This document shows positions 1 to 7,316 of a DNA stretch of 52,120 bases, one piece after another (positions within the stretch are counted from its first letter, which is position 1; every line of letters begins with the position of its first letter). The notes beneath the pieces are model-generated. The model saw only the letters and a program-made list of their open reading frames with translations, was not told where the DNA came from and searched no databases. The DNA is taken from positions 1 to 52,120 of the forward strand of contig CAVUES010000011.1 in NCBI GenBank assembly GCA_963740555.1. The letters run 5' to 3'. Source of the stretch: Mayfieldus sp963740555 (lineage in GTDB: Bacteria > Actinomycetota > Thermoleophilia > Solirubrobacterales > 70-9). The position numbers and the translations under genes were made by a program.

Positions 1-377
1 GCTTCGAGGGCGTCGGCGCGGTCGCTGAATACCCTCACGCGCGACAGCTTCTCGCCTTCCAGCTCATAGAGATTCGTGAGGGGTTGGGTCATTTGGTAAC
101 CGCGCTCGGACTCGATTTGCAACGTCAGGTAGCCGAGAACACGGTTGTCGTCGAGCGGCCGAAGCCGCTCCACCTCCAATTCGAATCTGGTCGTCCCCTC
201 ATCGATGCCCTGGAAAAAGTTCCGGATCCCCTGTTCTCCGCGGTTGGGCCCATCGATAACCGTCAGCTGGTTGGTCATCTCGAAGTCGGTGTGACACAGC
301 GCCAGATAGGCATCGACGTCCCGCTCGTTGATGGCGGCAATAGCCCGGCTCACGATCTCGACGTTCTCCTCCGACAT
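1..377 (-). CDS. SnoaL-like (NTF2 fold) protein, 3' end cut by window edge
   Basis: The minus-strand frame begins with ATG at 377 (M-S-E-E-N-V-E-I-V) and runs off the window after D-A-L-E-A. Only the last few residues are missing, since the related genes at 8.6-10.4 kb end A-L-E-A-A-G-L-S-E. The protein is about 130 residues with the small alpha+beta NTF2/SnoaL pattern: an N-terminal helix pair with R-D-V-D-A-Y, then strands around residues 30-45 and 70-115. Family members are ligand-binding or cyclase-like scaffolds, and the substrate here is unknown. The start is fixed by homology with the four paralogues and by a promoter nine bases upstream. There is no Shine-Dalgarno. Confidence 0.8.
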   Translation of the reverse strand, partial: MSEENVEIVSRAIAAINERDVDAYLALCHTDFEMTNQLTVIDGPNRGEQGIRNFFQGIDEGTTRFELEVERLRPLDDNRVLGYLTLQIESERGYQMTQPLTNLYELEGEKLSRVRVFSDRADALE

Positions 378-386
378 CGCCCGCGC

Positions 387-415
387 AGTATCTCGCCTTC
401 CCGTGGGATAACCAA
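387..415 (-). promoter_or_regulatory. Promoter of the SnoaL-like gene, near-leaderless
   Basis: On the minus strand TTGGTT (410-415) and GATACT (387-392) are separated by 17 bp, and the ATG lies only 9 nt after the -10. Transcription would begin within about 3 nt of the start codon. The block GATACTGCGC-GGCGATGTC is conserved upstream of the genes starting at 9033 and 10380, which supports its function. Confidence 0.5.
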
Positions 416-454
416 TGCCGGTTCTCACGTGCTACCCGGACTTCGGCATACCTG

Positions 455-679
455 TCACCCAGATGAGGCTACGCCGCGAGTCGGTCCCGCCAAGAAGGAA
501 AACTCGGCCGCGTCAGAAGCGGCGATTCCGGCGAGGACTGCGAGAGAGGCGGAAACGCTGGCCGATTCGGGTTCGGCCGCAACGAGGTCGGCAACCTCGA
601 GGAACTTCTTGGCCTGCCCCTGTCGTGCGCGTGCCTGCGCGTGGGTGCAGTCCTGGGTCCGTCCCCCAGCCCGGGCCAT
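455..679 (-). pseudogene. Truncated HEPN-type partner of the nucleotidyltransferase
   Basis: The ATG at 679 shares one base with the stop of the upstream nucleotidyltransferase (TGATG), the arrangement of a two-gene toxin-antitoxin operon. Residues about 20-56 (A-K-K-F-L-E-V-A-D-L-V then A-V-L-A-G-I-A-A-S-D-A) match, from memory, the first helices of HEPN proteins paired with such nucleotidyltransferases. After S-D-A-A (about position 510) the sequence changes character and stops at 74 residues, about half the usual length. The Arg-x4-6-His catalytic region is therefore missing. I infer a 3' truncation by recombination rather than a short functional form. Family assignment rests on a short stretch. 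Confidence 0.45.
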
Positions 680-1305
680 CAAACCGCGGCGCTGAACAGG
701 CTGGCCGGGTCTTGGCCGACCAAGGCGATGCCGTCAGACATGAGGTCAGCCACGACCGGCGGCTGCTCGGTGGCCAGCCGGTCAATGTCAGCGGTTGATA
801 CCTCGACGAGGCTGGCGTGGTTGCCACACCACTGCTCTACGTCACTGGCGAGACTGTTCAACTGGTTCCGCCAGCGGGGATCGTCGTCACTGATCTCCGC
901 CGGGCGAACGATGAGCAGGTCGATTTCGCTCTCGGTGTCCCCGTCTCCTCGCGCAGCCGATCCGAACAGCGAAGCATGTGCGGGAGCAACCTCCCAACCT
1001 TCCATCGCTCGACGCAACCGCGCGATCAACTCCGGTCGCATGCCGGCAAGGACCTCCACCGCGGGAAAGGCGAGGTGGTCGCGGTTCAGTGTGTAGAGCA
1101 GGGCTCTGCCGGCCTCCTCCCGGTGAACCAAGCCCTGCTCGACCAGACGCACCAGGACGTTGAGCACTCCTTTGTGCGATTCCCCGCGGTCGAGCAGGCG
1201 CGCGACCCCACGGCCAGTTAGGGGGCCGGTCGTACCCGCGAGCGCGACGAGCACCTCGCCGTCCAGGCTCGGGCATACAGCGGTGTAGGGGCGGGAGACA
1301 TCCAT
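679..1305 (-). CDS. Winged-helix plus MNT-type nucleotidyltransferase domain protein
   Basis: This 208-residue protein has an N-terminal winged-helix (about 15-80: L-T-G-R-G-V-A-R-L-L-D-R, then V-L-V-R-L-V-E-Q-G-L-V). A minimal nucleotidyltransferase domain follows (about 100-200) with G-S-A-A-R-G-D and S-E-I-D-L-L-I-V. In the catalytic motif the usual first Asp of D-x-D is Glu, so activity may be altered. Proteins of this build act as antitoxins that nucleotidylate or bind a HEPN ribonuclease, and the next gene is a HEPN fragment. The winged helix suggests autoregulation through the paired repeats just upstream at 1318-1371. Function as an antitoxin is inferred from context. Confidence 0.75.
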   Translation of the reverse strand: MDVSRPYTAVCPSLDGEVLVALAGTTGPLTGRGVARLLDRGESHKGVLNVLVRLVEQGLVHREEAGRALLYTLNRDHLAFPAVEVLAGMRPELIARLRRAMEGWEVAPAHASLFGSAARGDGDTESEIDLLIVRPAEISDDDPRWRNQLNSLASDVEQWCGNHASLVEVSTADIDRLATEQPPVVADLMSDGIALVGQDPASLFSAAV

Positions 1306-1317
1306 GCTTTGAATACT

Positions 1318-1371
1318 TTAGTACCCATTTGGGTGTTTTCAAACCCACATGGATAGCTTAGTACCCATTTG
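1318..1371 (-). promoter_or_regulatory. Probable operator: two identical 14-mers 40 bp apart
   Basis: TTAGTACCCATTTG occurs at 1318-1331 and again at 1358-1371. The two copies are in the same orientation with a period of exactly 40 bp, close to four helical turns. A small inverted repeat, TGGGT...ACCCA, lies between them. The copies sit directly upstream of the winged-helix nucleotidyltransferase start at 1305, so that protein is the likely binder. Confidence 0.5.
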
Positions 1372-1935
1372 TCACCCCGCACCATCGCGGGCGTGCCCGT
1401 AGCGCTCGTAGATCACCCGTGAGCCGAACGTTCTGGTCTCGATCAGGTCCAGCGGGACGTCTTCGGTGACCGGCGGCAGGTATGGCGTGCCGCCACCGAC
1501 GACGATCGGATTGCGGAACATGCGCAGCTCGTCGACAAGGCCGAGCTCGATCGCCGCCGCGGCTAGGCCGGCGCCGCCGATCCCGACGTCCTTGTCGGTC
1601 GCGTCGAGCGCCGCAGCGGCTTCCTCGGCCACCGACGCCTCGGCGAGCCGGGCGTTGCCCTGAACGCTGTCGAGCGTGCGGCTGAAGACGACCTTCGGGA
1701 TCGCGCACCAGGCGTCGGCGAATGCGGCGTCGAGCTCGCTGTCGCGCATCGACGGATCCGTCTCCCACACCAGCATCGTCTCGTAGAGCCTGCGGCCCAA
1801 CAGAAAGCCCCCAAGCTCCCGTGTCTGCGTGACGTGGAAACGAAACTGCTCCTCGTTGGGCACCGACCAGGAGAATGCGCCCTCACGGTCGGCGATAAAG
1901 CCGTCCACCGAAACCTTCATCGAGTAGATCAGCAT
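1372..1935 (-). CDS. RibD C-terminal / dihydrofolate reductase-like oxidoreductase
   Basis: The 187-residue protein opens M-L-I-Y-S-M-K-V-S-V-D-G-F-I-A, the first strand and S-x-D-G signature of the RibD_C/DHFR-like family. It also has the F-L-L-G-R-R-L-Y-E-T-M segment and the glycine-rich nucleotide loop I-G-G-A-G-L-A (about 118-124), followed by N-P-I-V-V-G-G-G-T-P-Y. These proteins are stand-alone NAD(P)H-dependent reductases of uncertain substrate, widespread in soil actinobacteria. An internal ATG at residue 6 is an alternative start. It sits alone, with its stop abutting the operator repeats of the downstream module. Confidence 0.8.
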   Translation of the reverse strand: MLIYSMKVSVDGFIADREGAFSWSVPNEEQFRFHVTQTRELGGFLLGRRLYETMLVWETDPSMRDSELDAAFADAWCAIPKVVFSRTLDSVQGNARLAEASVAEEAAAALDATDKDVGIGGAGLAAAAIELGLVDELRMFRNPIVVGGGTPYLPPVTEDVPLDLIETRTFGSRVIYERYGHARDGAG

Positions 1936-1984
1936 GGCTTCAAGCTCATCGCACCGTAGCGACGGACGATGATCGCGATGAAGT

Positions 1985-2563
1985 TCACCATTGAGCTTCG
2001 GAGCGAACTAGTCCAAGAGCGGCGCTCAACGCTTCCTCGCTGTGGCTGAGCGCAGCAAGACGCTCGAGATGATGCCGAGAGGCCAGGGCCCCGTTGACTG
2101 CCGCCACGAACTCGGCGATCCGGCGCCGTTCGGTATCGGCTTCTCCATCAAGCCGCTCGAACCACTCGCTCACTTCAGTCCAGCGCCACACGCGCGTCTT
2201 TGCGTCCACGTGAGCAACCGGCGTCGGAAAGCCGCCCGGTCCTCTGTCGCCGGCGACCAGCTGATTGATGCTCTGCCGGGTTCGGCCAGTTCGTTGGGCG
2301 ATTGCAGCGGCGGTGACGAGATCGTCCGGCGCCACTCGGATGACCGGGAGCTCTGGCACCGTGCGCTCGATGCCCTGGATCGCGCTGACGACGGCTTCCT
2401 CGAAGCTCGGTGCCTCTCGATCGAACTCAGCGAAAGGCATGCCGTCGATCTCACCGAATGTGCCGTCGTCGAGTCCCGCTTCGAACAGGCGGTCCAGGAC
2501 TTCGTCGGAGACCACGTCTCCGCCAAGGATCAGCGTGAAGTTGTAGGCATCCATCTGAGTCAT
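1985..2563 (-). CDS. HicB-like N-terminal region with helix-turn-helix
   Basis: The 192-residue protein starts M-T-Q-M-D-A-Y-N-F-T-L-I-L. The first 80 residues have the order strand, D-G-T-F-G-E-I-D-G strand, then S-F-E-E-A-V-V-S-A-I helix, which resembles the HicB antitoxin fold. Residues about 85-110 (V-T-A-A-A-I-A-Q-R-T-G-R-T-R-Q-S-I-N) form a helix-turn-helix, followed by a W-R-W-T-E-V-S-E-W-F segment. Its ATG overlaps the reconstructed stop of the small gene at 2560-2807 (ATGA), so the two form a pair. I know similar pairs only as hypothetical proteins. An antitoxin/repressor role is an inference. Confidence 0.6.
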   Translation of the reverse strand: MTQMDAYNFTLILGGDVVSDEVLDRLFEAGLDDGTFGEIDGMPFAEFDREAPSFEEAVVSAIQGIERTVPELPVIRVAPDDLVTAAAIAQRTGRTRQSINQLVAGDRGPGGFPTPVAHVDAKTRVWRWTEVSEWFERLDGEADTERRRIAEFVAAVNGALASRHHLERLAALSHSEEALSAALGLVRSEAQW

Positions 2564-2807
2564 GTCTCCTGATGCGGCATCTCACAACCGCCTTCCGCAG
2601 CTGCCTCGCATGGTTCTCCGGGCTGCGGGGAGTCCCCCATATCGAGGCGACGCATCCTGAACCGCAGAACACCTTTCCCCACGAGTGGGCACGGGGCCCG
2701 CTCTTCTTGATCCGCCAACCACACTCAACAGCGAACTTGAGTGCGCCGCGGATCGTCTTGTTCGGATGCTCATCGGCAGAACCCGTGAGGGTGTTGACAA
2801 TTGACAA
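2560..2807 (-). pseudogene. Small HicA-like partner gene, frameshifted, start unclear
   Basis: The readable segment includes A-L-K-F-A-V-E-C-G-W-R-I, then R-A-H-S-W-G-K-V-F-C-G, then T-P-R-S-P-E-N-H-A-R-Q-L-R-K-A-V. This is a compact helix-strand-strand-helix protein of about 80 residues with a G-W...H pattern as in HicA. Near the 3' end the frame runs past the expected end. Adding one C at about 2575 (TGCCGCAT to TGCCCGCAT) yields R-C-P-H-Q-E-T and a TGA that overlaps the ATG of the next gene. That neat fit suggests a single-base deletion, real or from assembly. No ATG or GTG is present at the 5' end; TTG at 2807 is the only candidate. Confidence 0.45.
2794..2807. promoter_or_regulatory. Tandem heptamer, possible operator or -35 region
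   Basis: TTGACAATTGACAA is two head-to-tail TTGACAA copies centred on CAATTG. It lies between the integrase stop and the HicA-like frame. It could be a promoter/operator element or the scar of the element boundary. No convincing -10 follows on either strand. Confidence 0.25.
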
Positions 2808-2836
2808 CAGGCTACCAGCTGTGCTCACAGGGCCCC

Positions 2837-3925
2837 TCAGCCGATCACGTTCCGGATCTCGTCGAAGCTCCGCCGCAGCGGATGCGTGTAGCGGGAGATC
2901 ATCGTCTCGACCCGATGGCCAGCGATCTCGGCCAGGTCGGCGTCGTTGACGCCGGCGGCGCGGAGATGCGAGACGTAAGAGTGGCGGCACTCGTGCGGTC
3001 GGATGTCGATGCCCGACGCTTGCTGGGCCGGGTACCAGACATCGCGGTAGAAGTTCCGTTCGCGCCAGAGCTTGCCGGTCGGGGTCGGGAAGAGCAGGTC
3101 GGTGTCGATCCGCGACGGCATGGCCTCGATCAACGCAGCCAGCCCGGGCGGGCAGGGAACGACCCGACCGGGCGAGTCGGCGCCGTGGTCGGTCTTCGTT
3201 CCCTCGAGGACCACTCCCTCATGTGCCGTGCGCCGCACGACGAACGTCTTGCCATCGAAGTCCTCGCGCCGCAGCGGCAGGACCTCGCCGAGACGCATGC
3301 CGGTGTCGGTGAACACGCGGACCATCGGCTCCCATTTGCCGGCCGCTGCCGCGAACCGGTGCATCTCGCCGAAGCTGAATACGCGCTGCACCCGCGGCGC
3401 CTTCCGCGCGCGGGGGTCGTTAGCGCGAACCCGCAGGCCCTTGAACGGGTTGACGTCTGCGATCTCGTCGGTGATCGCGTCCTCGGTCATCGCAGAGAGC
3501 GTGGCGAGGATCCCCCGGGCACCCGTCGCTGCCCGACCCTGGAACCGGAGTAGGTGATAGATGAGCGCCAAGGCGTGGCGGCGGCGAAGATCGCGAAACG
3601 GCCAATCGCGGAGAGCGACACCCTCCAGCGGCACGTCAAGGACGCGGCTGATGCGGTGCTCATTGGTCGCGTTGGTGCGTTCAGAGCGCGGGAAGCGATC
3701 GGTCCAGGTCGCAAAGAACTGGCCGACCGTCTCAGCGCGGTCTGAGCGTTCGTAAGCCTCGTCGATCGCCTGCTGCGCCTCACGCTTGCGATCGAAGGTG
3801 CCCTTGCCGTCGTTCCAGGGCGGCTTGGCGATCCGCCGGCGGCCATCGCGACCGGTGTAGCGGGCGACCCAGACCAGCTCGCCTGAGGGGTTGACGCGCT
3901 TGATCGGCGACTCGCGCCGCCTCAT
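2837..3925 (-). CDS. int: Tyrosine recombinase (phage-type integrase)
   Basis: The 362-residue protein starts M-R-R-R-E-S-P-I-K-R. The ATG is chosen because it overlaps the stop of the excisionase-like gene (ATGA). It has an AP2-like arm domain (G-E-L-V-W-V-A-R-Y), a SAM-like core-binding domain (about 60-160) and a catalytic domain. The tetrad is visible: Arg in D-T-G-M-R-L-G-E-V-L, His-x-x-Arg in R-P-H-E-C-R-H-S-Y, His in I-A-G-H-R-V-E-T-M, and the nucleophile Tyr in I-S-R-Y-T-H. It would catalyse integration and excision of the element that also encodes the excisionase and sigma factor upstream. The longer in-frame extension to 4183 overlaps the excisionase and is not coding. Confidence 0.9.
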   Translation of the reverse strand: MRRRESPIKRVNPSGELVWVARYTGRDGRRRIAKPPWNDGKGTFDRKREAQQAIDEAYERSDRAETVGQFFATWTDRFPRSERTNATNEHRISRVLDVPLEGVALRDWPFRDLRRRHALALIYHLLRFQGRAATGARGILATLSAMTEDAITDEIADVNPFKGLRVRANDPRARKAPRVQRVFSFGEMHRFAAAAGKWEPMVRVFTDTGMRLGEVLPLRREDFDGKTFVVRRTAHEGVVLEGTKTDHGADSPGRVVPCPPGLAALIEAMPSRIDTDLLFPTPTGKLWRERNFYRDVWYPAQQASGIDIRPHECRHSYVSHLRAAGVNDADLAEIAGHRVETMISRYTHPLRRSFDEIRNVIG

Positions 3926-4155
3926 GCCGCCCTTCCGTTCTCCCGCCGCGCGGCCAGGAAGGTCTCGACATCGCGCGGGTCGATCCGTCGCGAGCCGCCG
4001 AGCTTGTAGGAGGCGAGCTCGCCTCGACGGATCCAGGTGCGCACGGTGCGATCCGAGACCGCCAGGTGATCGGCGAGCGTGCGCTCGGTGAAGAAGGGGC
4101 GGGCATTGCTCGCAGGCGGCAACTCGAGCTGGCGGTATTGGGAGACGGCGGGCAT
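3922..4155 (-). CDS. xis: Excisionase / AlpA-MerR-like DNA-binding protein
   Basis: The protein is 77 residues from the ATG at 4155. Its core F-T-E-R-T-L-A-D-H-L-A-V-S-D-R-T-V-R-T-W-I continues with a wing containing S-Y-K-L-G-G-S-R-R-I-D-P. This is the winged helix-turn-helix of the 'excisionase family DNA-binding' group. The stop overlaps the integrase start by four bases (ATGA), so the two are translationally coupled. That is typical of xis-int pairs, where Xis bends attachment-site DNA and sets directionality. An upstream start at 4224 would add 23 poorly structured residues. No Shine-Dalgarno favours either start. Confidence 0.8.
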   Translation of the reverse strand: MPAVSQYRQLELPPASNARPFFTERTLADHLAVSDRTVRTWIRRGELASYKLGGSRRIDPRDVETFLAARRENGRAA

Positions 4156-4251
4156 GGCGCTTCGCCGTCGATGTCCGCGGCAAGCGCGCTTTGCCTCGCC
4201 GATTGCGGCCAAATCCGGCCTCACGAGGAGATGGGTCGCGAGGGCGGCGAA

Positions 4252-4815
4252 CTAGCCCCTGGCCTCGGCCAGCCGTCGCCGAAGCTCGGCGCGACCCTCG
4301 GCGATCGACCGGTTGACCTTGGTGTAGGTCCAGCCGGTCAGCTGGCAGATCTCGGTGTAGCTATGGCCGAGGCCGAATAGACACAGGGCCCGGCGCTGGT
4401 CGGACTTGAGCGCGGCGATGGCCCGGCGGCGCCGCGCAAGCGACTCCTCCGCGCAGACGCGCTCTTCGGGAGAGGAGGAGCCACTGGCGATCGTTTCGCA
4501 CAGCGCTTGGCCGTCGTCCTCGCGGCCGGGCGAGTCGAGGCTCAGCTCGCGCCGGCGACTGGCACGCCGACGAAGCGCCCATGCCTCGCGCTTGATCGTC
4601 GTATAGAGCCAGGGAAGAGGCTCCCAGTGACCGTCGTAGCGCTCCAGGAAGAGCAGGTAAGCGCGCTGAAGCGCATCTTCAGCGTCCTCCGGTAGCTCGG
4701 CGTGCTTGCGCGCATGCCGACGAAGGAGCTGGTCCGAGCTTCGAATGAGTGCCTCCAAGAGGCGGGCATTTCGGTCGCGTTCGGGTCCTGCGGATGACTT
4801 CGTCTGGGCGTCCAT
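4252..4815 (-). CDS. Sigma-70 family (ECF-like) RNA polymerase sigma factor
   Basis: From the ATG at 4815 this is 187 residues. Region 2 lies at about 30-85 (L-P-E-D-A-E-D-A-L-Q-R-A-Y-L-L-F then P-L-P-W-L-Y-T-T-I-K-R). Region 4 lies at about 135-180 (L-K-S-D-Q-R-R-A-L-C-L-F then Y-T-E-I-C-Q-L-T-G-W-T-Y-T-K-V-N). The linker is short, as in ECF factors. It lies about 100 bp upstream of xis-int on the same strand, so I infer it transcribes genes of the mobile element rather than serving the host. No anti-sigma factor is adjacent. A GTG at 4833 is an alternative start, but a hairpin covers it. Confidence 0.8.
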   Translation of the reverse strand: MDAQTKSSAGPERDRNARLLEALIRSSDQLLRRHARKHAELPEDAEDALQRAYLLFLERYDGHWEPLPWLYTTIKREAWALRRRASRRRELSLDSPGREDDGQALCETIASGSSSPEERVCAEESLARRRRAIAALKSDQRRALCLFGLGHSYTEICQLTGWTYTKVNRSIAEGRAELRRRLAEARG

Positions 4816-4830
4816 GCGGGCGGCCAAACG

Positions 4831-4845
4831 CACGGCTTTGCCGTG
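4831..4845. other. Triloop hairpin at the 5' side of the sigma-factor gene
   Basis: CACGGC-TTT-GCCGTG is a perfect 6-bp stem with a 3-nt loop directly upstream of the ATG at 4815, covering the alternative GTG start. It could affect translation initiation or be a small REP-like unit. Confidence 0.35.
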
Positions 4846-5372
4846 CCAACATGGGCCGCCCGGCGCCCCGACGAAGACCGCTCAGGACCCCTTCGCACCG
4901 AAGGTCAGACACTCGGCGATTCAGGCACGAAATGAGGCCTCACCGGAGGGTGCGTAGTGTGTCGGGGGTCGAGGTTGGGGTCTAGGTGAGGCTCGGGGGG
5001 AAAGCAATCTTTGGTCCTGGACCGGGATGAGACCCTTGCGAATGGCTGAATCCCTCGAAGGAGGCGGTTGATCTGCTGGAGGGGTGAATTCGAGGGGCGA
5101 TCCTCTGCCGAATGGCACTCGAAGGAATCAGAACCGCTGCCGCTTCTCGCGCGAAGCGACAGCGCTCACCTCGGCTGACGTATCGCACGTACGAGACGTG
5201 CCACTCGCCGCGTTTGCTGCATGATGAGGGGACGAAATCGCCTGATCTCAGCTGCTGCGTCTGTACTGTCGCGGCACAGGCCGAGGAGGCGGCGTCGTCA
5301 GCCGCGGAAGCACCGCTCTGCGCGACGTACACACGAAGCCCAATAGGGCGACCACACGAGAAGGGTGACTCG
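4846..5372. other. Intergenic region, no gene recognised
   Basis: About 530 bases separate the sigma-factor gene from the HNH gene. I see no conserved protein, tRNA or convincing terminator. The in-frame extension upstream of the HNH start (from 5112) has no family-like sequence. An attachment site of the mobile element could lie here, but I find no duplicated core within the window. Confidence 0.4.
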
Positions 5373-5819
5373 ATGGCGAAGGCAGCAGCTGGCGCCGGCA
5401 GCGCGGATAGCTCAGTCGCGGACCAGCTCCGCAGGCTGGGTATGAAGGGTGTCCTCGTGCAGATGGCCGAGCGCGGCCAGCTCCTCGCGGTGAAGTGCGA
5501 GATGCCGCAGTGCGACCACCATAAGGGGCGCGGCGAGTTCGATCAGGTCACGACGCCACGCACCAAGTGGGCCCCCTCGCCCGACCACTACCCGGTCCCC
5601 AAGGCGGCCGGCGGGCACCTCCGCCCCGAGAACGTTCGACTTGCCCACATTCATTGCAACAAGCGGGACTATGGATGGCGGAAGCAGATCGCGACGCTGC
5701 TCGCGAAGGGCAAGTCCCTCGACGAGATCGCCGAGGCCCTGAATAGCAAGGGTGTCCCCCCGGCCCACGGTACGAACCGATGGACGGCCGCCATGGTGCG
5801 CAAGGCCTACGTGTCCTAG
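5373..5819 (+). CDS. HNH-endonuclease-like protein with recombinase-like tail
   Basis: The protein is 148 residues. The start M-A-K-A-A-A-G is chosen because GAGAAGGGTG precedes it at a normal distance. Residues about 45-105 contain C-E-M-P-Q-C-D-H-H and then D-H-Y-P-V-P, R-P-E-N-V-R-L, H-I-H-C-N-K-R. This is the His-Asn-His zinc-finger nuclease layout (C-x4-C, D-H, N, H-C-N). The C-terminus (L-A-K-G-K-S-L-D-E-I-A-E-A-L-N) resembles the helix-turn-helix of serine recombinases. It probably nicks or cuts DNA, or binds it, as part of the mobile element. The target is unknown. Confidence 0.65.
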   Translation: MAKAAAGAGSADSSVADQLRRLGMKGVLVQMAERGQLLAVKCEMPQCDHHKGRGEFDQVTTPRTKWAPSPDHYPVPKAAGGHLRPENVRLAHIHCNKRDYGWRKQIATLLAKGKSLDEIAEALNSKGVPPAHGTNRWTAAMVRKAYVS

Positions 5820-6056
5820 ACCGGACGTAGAACAGCAGAGCCGCCATGCGCTCGGTGCTCGATCGATCCGCGGCGTGGGGCCCTACCGCTTTTCGCGCAA
5901 AGGAGGCGCGACCAGACCGGGGCCGAGCGTGCCTCCTCCGCATCAAACCAACCAAGCACGTCTCCGTGGAACCCGGGCTGGCTCAAGCCCGGCCAGCCTG
6001 CGACCCGGGCAGCGCGGCCGGCGCCCACCTAGGCTCGGGCTAAGAGAGGCTCGCGA

Positions 6057-6692
6057 TCAGGCGGTGGCGCCCTGCGAGGCGCCGCCAGCCCGCGACAGCA
6101 CGATGCTCACGATGATGATCCAGATGAGGCCCAAGGCGGCGCCGGCCCACCAGACGGGTGTAAAGCACAGGATTCCGATTACCAGGGCCGCCCAGCCGAG
6201 CCATTTCGGCAGGGCCACGGTCGTAATCGTTGCACCGGCCACGCCGATCAACATGAGCCCGAGCGCGAATACGAAGGCAATGAGAATGTCGTTGTCGAGA
6301 CCGTTGAGCGCCACCATCGCGTCCGAGCCGAAGCCGTGGGTGCCGCCATCGGCGATCGCCACATGGACGCCACCGGCGACAAAGAATGTCGCTACTCCCG
6401 CAATTCCGCCGATCAGCACCAGCGTCGACCAGAGATTGCCGGAGGTCTCAGCCGCCCTCAGATGGCCGTAGAGGAAGGCGATGAAGATCGCCAGGAATAC
6501 GAGGCCCACGGCGACGACCCCCACGGTGAGCTCCGCCTTCTGATGATGGTCGGCGTAGTAGGAGGTGATCGTCTGCGCCGAGTCGGTGACCTGCGGGCCG
6601 CCATTGCTGATCACGAAGAAGCCGACGATGAACGCTGCGACGAAGACGATCCCACTGAGCGGGGCGAGGCGTTGGGAGCTCACAGGTGCCAC
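6057..6692 (-). CDS. Six-TM integral membrane protein, unknown function
   Basis: The 211-residue hydrophobic protein has predicted transmembrane segments at about 9-29, 53-78, 87-113, 135-160 and a long C-terminal hydrophobic stretch 163-200 that fits two more. A 25-residue extracytoplasmic loop with Q-V-T-D-S-A-Q-T-I-T-S-Y-Y follows TM1. No catalytic motif is visible. I recognise it only as a type of membrane protein common in soil actinobacteria. It has no co-directional neighbour within 200 bp and appears monocistronic. The upstream bases include AAGGTGGCACCTG before the ATG, a weak ribosome-binding site. Confidence 0.7.
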   Translation of the reverse strand: MAPVSSQRLAPLSGIVFVAAFIVGFFVISNGGPQVTDSAQTITSYYADHHQKAELTVGVVAVGLVFLAIFIAFLYGHLRAAETSGNLWSTLVLIGGIAGVATFFVAGGVHVAIADGGTHGFGSDAMVALNGLDNDILIAFVFALGLMLIGVAGATITTVALPKWLGWAALVIGILCFTPVWWAGAALGLIWIIIVSIVLSRAGGASQGATA

Positions 6693-7316
6693 CTTTCAGT
6701 AGGGGCTTTTCCGACGGGTACCTCCCTTGCCAGGGAGCCTATGCATTGAGGCGGACGCGGGCCCTCCATGCGTGCAAAGCGCAGGCCTGCGCCAGGTTCG
6801 TGGGATCGTTGGTGGCCCCTCGCGAGCCTGAGGAGCGCGAGCTGTGCCGGTTATGGCGACCCCTTTGCCCCCCAAACGTCTGGGGTTCGGCGATAAGGGG
6901 GTTTCAAACCTTCGACTCCGGCGCGGCGGAGGGTAAAGCTGGTGCGACTCAAGTCTCTCGGACCCGTGCGATCGGCGCACGATCCCCTCGTTGGGAGACC
7001 GCGTCCTAAATCGGCCCTTGTCGTGCTTGATTAGCTCCAACTGCGGCGTCTGCTCGTTCGGCGCCAGCCTCGAGGAGAAAGTCGTCGGCCCACCGCGGTA
7101 ATCACAAACCTCGTGACCCTCAGCGCCGAGGGTGTAGCAGCGCCACCCGCCTGCGTTCAAGGCCGGGGAATATCCCTCAAGCCCTTCCTCGAGATCACCT
7201 ACGACGAAGGCGGTCTGAAAGATCGAGCGCCCGCGAATTCCTCGACGGCGATCAGAGAGCGAAGGCAGGGCACGCCCGCGCGGGGTTTCGCTTTCGCGTG
7301 AATCGAAGCGCCCGGG
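6693..7316. other. Intergenic region, no gene recognised
   Basis: About 620 bases without a supportable gene on either strand. Frames of 60-150 codons exist but lack family-like sequence. Near its end, 7288-7301 reads TCGCTTTCGCGTGA, a 14-mer that recurs at the target site of the insertion sequence at 10466-10479. Confidence 0.4.

Noticed and set aside
2837..4183. Longer integrase start at 4183
   Set aside because: The extra 86 residues overlap the excisionase gene in another frame and lack any domain.
6693..7316. Degenerate tRNA or attachment site in the gap
   Set aside because: No cloverleaf could be built and no duplicated core was found in the window.
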